Source: CAYSAA01 sp964428905 (GTDB taxonomy: Bacteria; Atribacterota; Phoenicimicrobiia; Phoenicimicrobiales; Stramentimicrobiaceae). Taken from it: DNA of 26,335 nt. The translations under genes were made by a program, and so were the position numbers. The stretch spans positions 1 through 26,335 of the forward strand of contig CAYSAA010000001.1 in the NCBI GenBank assembly GCA_964428905.1. Reading direction: 5' to 3'. The notes under the pieces are model-generated. The model did no database searches and had not been told where the DNA came from. It was given only the letters and a program-made list of their open reading frames with translations. Positions 21,412-26,335 of the stretch are shown one piece after another. The number at the start of each line of letters is the position of its first letter. Positions within the stretch are counted from its first letter, which is position 1.

Positions 21412-22311
21412 GCTGTCAGGGGACGGTTCTTTGACAGCTTGACTTTGTGTTACAACTGTACAAATGGAGGAAAGAAGATGCCAAGACAAAAGAGGGCACT
21501 AAGCCCGACTCACATCTATCATATTATGGTTCGTGGCAACTCAGGCAGGGATATTTTTCTTGATGACGATGATCGTGAGAAATTATTGAAAATTATCAGT
21601 AACAAAAAAAGAGAAAATGAATTTATTTTGTACGCCTATTGTTTGATGGATAACCATTTTCATCTGGTTTTGAAGGAGCAGAAAGATAATATTTCTCACA
21701 TCATGAAAAGAATTAATATCACTTATGTTGTATATTTTAATAAGAAATATCAGCAAAATGGACATCTGTTTCAAGATAGATTTAAGAGCGAAAATGTAGA
21801 AAGTGATGATTATCTTTTAGCCCTTGTTCGTTATGTTCACAATAATCCCCTAAAAGCCGCATTGGTTGATTTCCCTCAGGACTATCAGTGGAGTTCCTTC
21901 TTAAATTATACTTGCACTGACAGCCGATACAAGCTGGTTCAAACTGAAGATATTCTTAGATTATTTTCCGAGGATTTTGCTAAGTCGGTTTCTCAATTTA
22001 TTGAGTTTTCATTGGCAGAAGAGAATAGATATAACTTTTTGGAATATAAGGAGGATGATAAAGGTAAGAGAGAGATCAATACTTTTTCAAAAGCAAGCTA
22101 TTTTCGGGATCGCTATTTAGAAAGAAATAAGCTTACTCTTGAGTCCTTGTCTGAGAAACAACATAAAGTGTTTCGGGATAAACTGATTCGAGAATTTAAA
22201 AGTAAATCAATCTATTCCGATCGAGAGATTGCTGAGTTTTTAAACATTGGTCGGGGGATGGTTCAGCAAGTTGGGAATCAAGAATGATGTCAAAGAACCG
22301 TCCCCTAGCAG
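21412..22311 (+). mobile_element. RAYT transposase element with inverted hairpin ends
   Basis: About 900 bp: one Y1 transposase gene between two inverted hairpins. Left: perfect 7-bp stem GCTGTCA (21412-21418) with TGACAGC (21432-21438), loop GGGGACGGTTCTT. Right: loop AAGAACCGTCCCC (22293-22305), exactly the reverse complement of the left loop, with an imperfect stem (22287-22292 with 22306-22311). It inserted directly after the YeeE/YedE operon and now supplies the start of the next gene. The same loop defines elements E1-E3 at the left of the window. Confidence 0.78.
21478..22287 (+). CDS. REP-associated tyrosine transposase (RAYT, Y1_Tnp/IS200-like)
   Basis: A 269-residue HUH-type (Y1) transposase of the REP-associated group. 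MPRQKRALSPTHIYHIMVRGNSGRDIFLDDDDR is the usual opening; the HUH motif is NHFHLV (about 58-63, within YCLMDNHFHLVLKE); the region YVVYFNKKYQQNGHLFQDRFKSENV holds the expected catalytic Tyr helix; LALVRYVHNNPLKAALVDFPQDYQWSSF follows as in the family. A C-terminal helix-turn-helix-like end (SDREIAEFLNIGRGMVQQV) is intact, so the protein looks functional. Start 21478 has GGAGG 7 bases upstream. Such enzymes nick single-stranded DNA at hairpins and are thought to spread REP sequences; the flanking hairpins and E1-E3 are its likely targets. The stop codon overlaps the start of the next gene. Confidence 0.92.
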   Translation: MPRQKRALSPTHIYHIMVRGNSGRDIFLDDDDREKLLKIISNKKRENEFILYAYCLMDNHFHLVLKEQKDNISHIMKRINITYVVYFNKKYQQNGHLFQDRFKSENVESDDYLLALVRYVHNNPLKAALVDFPQDYQWSSFLNYTCTDSRYKLVQTEDILRLFSEDFAKSVSQFIEFSLAEENRYNFLEYKEDDKGKREINTFSKASYFRDRYLERNKLTLESLSEKQHKVFRDKLIREFKSKSIYSDREIAEFLNIGRGMVQQVGNQE

Positions 22312-23078
22312 GTTTTTTGTTGTTGTTTTTGCTGTTGTCTGTGCAGAGTTGTTTCAGTTTCTCTCATCAAGATGCAGTCCCGATTTTAAAAGTTGAGATC
22401 ATTAATGCTTTTCCCCACGATCCGGAAGCCTTCACCCAGGGATTGGTGTGGAAGGACGGGTTTTTATATGAGGGGACCGGTCTTTACGGAAGTTCATCCC
22501 TGCGTAAGGTAGAATTGGAGACAGGAAAGGTAGTACTACAATATAATCTCCCGGAGGATTTCTTCGGGGAAGGAATTACAATTTTTAAGGATGGAATATA
22601 TCAGTTAACCTGGAAAGAAAAGACCGGCTTTATCTATGATTTGCAGACCTTTCAATTATTAGAAACCTTTTGCTACTCCCATGAGGGATGGGGAATCACC
22701 CATGACGAAGAATATCTAATTATCAGTGACGGAAGCCCGGTATTACATTTTGTGGACCCCTTTACATTGGAGGAAATAAAACAGATTGAAGTCCATGAGA
22801 AGGGAACTCCAGTTAAGTATTTAAATGAATTGGAATATATTCAAGGCAAAATCTATGCCAATATCTGGCAGACAGATCAAATTGCCATTATTGAGCCACA
22901 ATCAGGAAAGATTATTGCCTGGATTAATTTAAGTGGTATTTTAAATCTGGAAGATATTAATCAAAAAATTGATGTATTGAATGGTATAGCATATGATGCA
23001 AAAAATGATTATTTATTTATTACCGGGAAGTTATGGCCTGAGATATTCCAAATCGAGGTAATTGAGACTGCAAATTAA
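22284..23078 (+). CDS. Glutamine cyclotransferase-like lipoprotein (Glu_cyclase_2)
   Basis: A 264-residue protein of the bacterial/plant-type glutaminyl-peptide cyclotransferase family, a five-bladed beta-propeller that converts N-terminal Gln to pyroglutamate. Family marks: AFPHDPEAFTQGLVW, EGTGLYGSSSLRKVELETGK, FFGEGIT, YSHEGWGITHDEEYLIISDGS, LNELEYIQGKIYANIWQTDQIA, DVLNGIAYDAKNDYLFITGK. The N-terminus is a lipoprotein signal: MSKNRPLAG then LLLFLLL and VQSC with Cys23 as the lipidation site. The first dozen codons are the right hairpin of the transposase element, including the ATG, which overlaps the transposase stop (ATGATG at 22284). Thus the original start region was probably replaced. 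Translation likely couples to the transposase gene. Confidence 0.83.
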   Translation: MMSKNRPLAGFLLLFLLLSVQSCFSFSHQDAVPILKVEIINAFPHDPEAFTQGLVWKDGFLYEGTGLYGSSSLRKVELETGKVVLQYNLPEDFFGEGITIFKDGIYQLTWKEKTGFIYDLQTFQLLETFCYSHEGWGITHDEEYLIISDGSPVLHFVDPFTLEEIKQIEVHEKGTPVKYLNELEYIQGKIYANIWQTDQIAIIEPQSGKIIAWINLSGILNLEDINQKIDVLNGIAYDAKNDYLFITGKLWPEIFQIEVIETAN

Positions 23079-23107
23079 AGAGATCTGCTAAAGAGAAAAA
23101 AATATTA

Positions 23108-23590
23108 AAAAAGGTTAAATGTTTTATTATTGATATGGATGGAACTTTTTACCTGGGAAATAGTATGATTGATGGTTCTTTATCATTTTTAGAAAGTCTA
23201 AAACACCGGGGAAAATGTTATTACTTTTTTACCAACAATTCTTCCAGCAATGCCAAATATTACCAGGAGAAATTAAAAAAAATGGGTTGTGTTATCGAGG
23301 AAAAAGATATCTTAACCTCAAACCAGGTTATAATAAAATATATCACTGAAAATCAAAAAGGTAGACAGGTATATCTTGTAGGAAACGATTATTTAAGGGA
23401 AGATTTTACAAATGCAGGCATAGAAATTGGGGAAGATAATCCTGAACTGGTTGTAGTCGGGTTGGATACGACATTAGCATATCAACGTGTATCCAGGGCA
23501 TGTCATTATATCAGAAACGGGATTCCTTTTCCGGATCTAATTTTTGAATCTCTTAAAGAGTTAAAATTAGCCTTGGATAAACTTTATTAA
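23108..23590 (+). pseudogene. HAD-IIA phosphatase (NagD/YutF-like), decayed
   Basis: The frame encodes KKVKCFIIDMDGTFYLGNSM, then KCYYFFTNNSSSNAKYYQEKLKKMG, LTSNQVIIKYI, ELVVVGLDTTLAYQRVSRACHYIRNGIPF: the N-terminal two thirds of a NagD/YutF-type HAD phosphatase. Two defects are visible. First, the only ATG (23135) lies after the catalytic Asp of DMDGT; upstream in frame there is no ATG, GTG or TTG back to the previous stop, only ATA or ATT. Second, after NGIPF the expected ATNPD...PGAG segment and the C-terminal core (with its DxxxD motif) are missing, and the protein jumps to PDLIFESLKELKLAL, which resembles the end of the family. About 100 residues seem deleted. Probably non-functional. 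Confidence 0.7.
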
Positions 23591-23763
23591 ATAACCTTTT
23601 CTTACCTTCTTTTCATTAGTTTGTTATTTGTATAATATGGAACAGGAAGTCTGATAAAATGACTATGAATTAATGAACACAATATTGAAAGGTATAGCGG
23701 TTAGTGATACAATCACATATTGTTTATATCTTTTGATTTGATGATTGAAGTTAAAAAGGAAAA

Positions 23764-25503
23764 ATGTTTAGAAAATTTATTTCTTATTACAAACCTTACA
23801 AAGGTTTATTTTTTTTAGATTTAATTTGCGCTTTTCTGATTGCTTCCATTGATTTGGTATTTCCTGCGATGACCAGGTCATTTATCAACAATATTATACC
23901 AGAAGGGCAACTCAGGCTCTTTTATATATTTATTGGTATCCTGGTAGTATTGGCTGTAGTTCGAGCGATACTGAATTATGTTGTTGACTACTGGGGACAT
24001 GCATTGGGTGCCAGGATGGAAAGGGATATGCGTACAGATCTTTTTAAACATTTACAGACTCTTTCTATTGATTATTTTGATAATGTTAAGACCGGACATA
24101 TTATGTCACGTATCGTCAATGATCTGAACCATATATCTGAGCTTGCACATCATGGTCCGGAAGATGTTTTCATATCCCTGGTCATGATCTTTGGTTCATT
24201 TATAATATTATATCGCATTGAATGGCGCCTTACCCTGATAATTTACTCTTTTCTGGTAATACTCATTTTCTATGCTGTGATAAAAAGAAAGAGAATGGCA
24301 GAAGCTTTCAAGGCAGTCAGGAAGAAAATTGCCAATGTCAATGCCCAGCTGGAGAATAGTATTTCCGGAATTCGAGTAGCAAAATCCTTTACCAATGAAG
24401 AGTATGAGATGGAGAAATTCAGTCTGGGTAACCAGGAGTTTAATGAATCAAGGGAAATGGCCTACAAGGCAATGGCGGAATTTTTCTCCGGTATTCTTTT
24501 CCTGTCAAATTTTTTAAATATTATTGCCCTGGGAGTAGGCGGTTACTTCGTTTTTCGGAACCTTATCACTATTGGAGATCTGGTAGCCTATCTCCTATAT
24601 ATCAACTTTTTTTTGCAACCGATACGTAAATTGACCAATTTTACCCAGCAGCTGCAGGATGGAATGAGCGGTTTTGAAAGATTTTTGGAATTAATGAAAG
24701 TTAATCCATCCATTACCGATAAAGTAAATGCCATAGAATTGAAAAATATCCGGGGCAAAGTTGAGTTTGAAAATGTATCCTTCAGTTATAAGGAAGAAGA
24801 GGTTGTTTTATCCGACATTCATTTGGTGATCGAACCAGGAAAGACGCTGGCTTTGGTGGGCCCTTCCGGAGCAGGCAAGACTACCATATGTCATTTAATC
24901 CCCCGATTTTATGAAGTAAACGATGGCGAAATACTGCTTGACGGAATTAATATTAAAGATGTTACATTGAATTCGCTGCGGAAAAATATCGGGTTGGTGC
25001 AGCAAGATGTCTTTCTATTTACCGGAACCATTGGTGAAAATATCCTGTACGGAAAGCCCGATGCCGGTCAAGAGGAAATTATCCAAGCTGCTATAGATGC
25101 TAACATCCATGATTTTATTGATAGCCTGCCGGAAGGCTATGACACTTATATTGGTGAGAAAGGCCTTAAATTATCCGGAGGACAAAAACAGAGAGTATCC
25201 CTGGCCAGGGCATTTCTGAAAAATCCCCCCATCCTTATTTTAGACGAGGCTACCTCTTCTCTGGATACAGAAACAGAAACTATTATTCAGAAAGCCCTGG
25301 AAAAGCTGACTGTTGGCAGAACCGTACTGGTTATTGCCCATCGTCTTTCCACTATCAGAAATGCTGATCAGATTATTGTGCTCACCAACCAGGGTATCGT
25401 GGAAAAAGGAACACATAACCAGTTGATTTGCAATAAACAGCTTTATGCCAAACTCTACCAAGCTCAGTTTAAAGGCTTTATCCCGGATCAGATTGAAGAA
25501 TAA
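23764..25503 (+). CDS. ABC exporter, fused permease-ATPase (MsbA/LmrA-like half transporter)
   Basis: A 579-residue half transporter that should work as a homodimer. Six membrane segments occupy about 1-310; the nucleotide-binding domain follows with Walker A GPSGAGKTT (near 366), Q-loop in IGLVQQDVFLFTGTIGENILYG, signature LSGGQKQ (near 470), Walker B ILILDEATSSLD and the H-loop in VIAHRLS. All motifs are intact. The type (MsbA, LmrA, BmrA) exports lipids, drugs or peptides; the substrate is not shown by sequence. AAAAAGGA precedes the ATG at 23764. It follows a 173-base gap with a possible -10 box TATAAT (23631-23636), so it is probably transcribed alone, and converges with the LysE-type gene. 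Confidence 0.93.
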   Translation: MFRKFISYYKPYKGLFFLDLICAFLIASIDLVFPAMTRSFINNIIPEGQLRLFYIFIGILVVLAVVRAILNYVVDYWGHALGARMERDMRTDLFKHLQTLSIDYFDNVKTGHIMSRIVNDLNHISELAHHGPEDVFISLVMIFGSFIILYRIEWRLTLIIYSFLVILIFYAVIKRKRMAEAFKAVRKKIANVNAQLENSISGIRVAKSFTNEEYEMEKFSLGNQEFNESREMAYKAMAEFFSGILFLSNFLNIIALGVGGYFVFRNLITIGDLVAYLLYINFFLQPIRKLTNFTQQLQDGMSGFERFLELMKVNPSITDKVNAIELKNIRGKVEFENVSFSYKEEEVVLSDIHLVIEPGKTLALVGPSGAGKTTICHLIPRFYEVNDGEILLDGINIKDVTLNSLRKNIGLVQQDVFLFTGTIGENILYGKPDAGQEEIIQAAIDANIHDFIDSLPEGYDTYIGEKGLKLSGGQKQRVSLARAFLKNPPILILDEATSSLDTETETIIQKALEKLTVGRTVLVIAHRLSTIRNADQIIVLTNQGIVEKGTHNQLICNKQLYAKLYQAQFKGFIPDQIEE

Positions 25504-25519
25504 TAAAGAAGCAAAATGT

Positions 25520-26128
25520 TCAGAACAGGATACCGGTTAATTTAATAGCAGTGTAACATAAAAGAAGTGACATGAATACATTTACTATTTTTCTTACCTT
25601 CTCTTGGAGCAGGAAACGGTTGATTACAGCTCCAAAAGAAGCCCAGAGTAAGTTGGAGCTGAATCCGATTAAGGACAGAATAAAAGCAAATAGAAAAATA
25701 TATTCAGGAATATCAACAATGGAATAGAGAAAAGCGGTATATAGTGTAAGGACAAAAATGAAGGCTTTTGGGTTCAAAAATTGGAGCAAAAGGCCATGTC
25801 TGAATCCAAATGGTTTTACCTCTTGATTGTTTTGTTGAAAGGAATAATCAGTTTTTAGTATAGTATAAGCTAAGTATAAGATATAAGCAGCTCCGAACCA
25901 CCGCATAATAGGTTCCAAAGAAGGTATCATTCTTAGCAATAGCTTTGAAAAGAATCCGACCAGCAGCAGGATCAAAGCAAATCCAGTACAGATACCAAAG
26001 ATGAAACCCATTGATTTTTTCATACCAAAATTAATTACCATGGAGGTGCAGGCAATGTTAGCCGGGCCTGGGGTATAAGTAGTAACAAGCACGAAGGGAA
26101 TCAGGGATACAAAATCAATGGTTTCCAT
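25520..26128 (-). CDS. LysE/RhtB-family amino acid exporter
   Basis: A 202-residue membrane protein with about six segments. The family motif TPGPANI (about 19-25) lies after the first segment and FLNPKAFIF (about 122-130) before the fourth, both typical of LysE/RhtB translocators that export amino acids or related compounds with proton exchange. The start ATG at 26128 has GGAAGTG just upstream on the minus strand. It converges with the ABC exporter; only 16 bases separate the two stops, so the transcripts may overlap. Specific substrate unknown. Confidence 0.9.
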   Translation of the reverse strand: METIDFVSLIPFVLVTTYTPGPANIACTSMVINFGMKKSMGFIFGICTGFALILLLVGFFSKLLLRMIPSLEPIMRWFGAAYILYLAYTILKTDYSFQQNNQEVKPFGFRHGLLLQFLNPKAFIFVLTLYTAFLYSIVDIPEYIFLFAFILSLIGFSSNLLWASFGAVINRFLLQEKVRKIVNVFMSLLLCYTAIKLTGILF

Positions 26129-26238
26129 TTACACTTCCTTTTATTTAATCATATTATCAGGTAATCTCTTTTGCCCATAGCATATCGCGCTAAATAATAT
26201 ATTATATTCAGTAGTATGTCAATAACAAATGCAGATAA

Positions 26239-26335
26239 TGTTAGTTAAGTTTTAAAAGTGCACACTTTAAGTTTTAAAACTGCACCATATTCAAGTCACT
26301 ATTTTTCACTATTTGTGTGCCTAAAAATTTATCTT
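26239..26335 (+). mobile_element. Probable end of a second IS21-family element
   Basis: From TGTTAGTTAAG (26239) the DNA has two copies of an inverted version of the repeat seen at the left edge: AAAAGTGCACAC (26254-26265) and AAAACTGCACC (26276-26286), 22 bp apart. The first copy lies 15 bp from the TG, the same distance as between the last repeat and the terminal CA at 219. TG at the tip fits IS21. No transposase is in view; it would lie beyond the window. The sequence is not identical to the left element, so it may be a different member or the opposite end type. Confidence 0.5.

Noticed and set aside
23135..23590. Intact 151-residue HAD protein starting at ATG 23135
   Set aside because: It would lack the catalytic Asp and most of the C-terminal core; treated as a pseudogene.
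1..26335. CRISPR array, rRNA or tRNA genes
   Set aside because: No regularly spaced direct repeats of 24-40 bp and no RNA gene signatures were seen; the dispersed hairpins are too irregular in spacing.

Overview
The window comes from an AT-rich bacterial chromosome. Several genes imply two membranes: an outer-membrane lipoprotein-sorting (LolA-like) protein, a CsgG/FlgT-like protein, and a LolCDE/MacB-like ABC operon. Together with the low-GC, Firmicutes-like coding style and strong GGAGG ribosome binding sites, this points to a diderm low-GC lineage such as Halanaerobiales-like Firmicutes or Atribacterota. That assignment is inference; no rRNA or marker gene is present.

Layout. Bases 1-219 are the 3' end of an IS21-family element (istB tail plus terminal repeats) that interrupts an N-acetylmuramoyl-L-alanine amidase gene, whose last 41 codons survive at 220-345. 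Bases 346-3400 are a very AT-rich accessory stretch: a lipoprotein with two CARDB-like domains and an MntA-HepT (nucleotidyltransferase/HEPN) toxin-antitoxin pair, bracketed by three related hairpin repeat elements. Dodecin (minus strand) and an unusual dihydrolipoamide-dehydrogenase-like flavoprotein then diverge from one intergenic region. A PAS-GGDEF-HD-GYP protein with a degraded HD site follows.

Bases 7187-13481 are a TetR-controlled export operon: TetR regulator with a perfect 17-bp operator just downstream of its own promoter, permease, ATPase, a second permease that is a close paralog of the first, a third permease, and a LolA-like periplasmic protein. Then come a DUF72 protein, an orphan terminator hairpin, a CsgG-like secreted protein and a class II photolyase. 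Bases 17047-21408 look like a sulfur module: SLC13-type transporter with RCK_C domains, metallo-beta-lactamase/rhodanese protein, and two half-size YeeE/YedE transporters.

A RAYT-type (Y1/REP-associated) transposase at 21478-22287 is bounded by inverted hairpins that share a 13-nt loop with the hairpins at 359, 1934, 3179 and 3329. Its right end is read as the N-terminus of the next gene, a glutamine cyclotransferase lipoprotein. The rest is a decayed HAD phosphatase pseudogene, an MsbA-like ABC exporter, a convergent LysE/RhtB exporter, and at 26239 what looks like the end of a second IS21-family element.

The most distinctive signal is the REP-like hairpin family, with a conserved loop and covarying stems, plus its probable transposase in the same window. 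No CRISPR array, tRNA or rRNA was seen.
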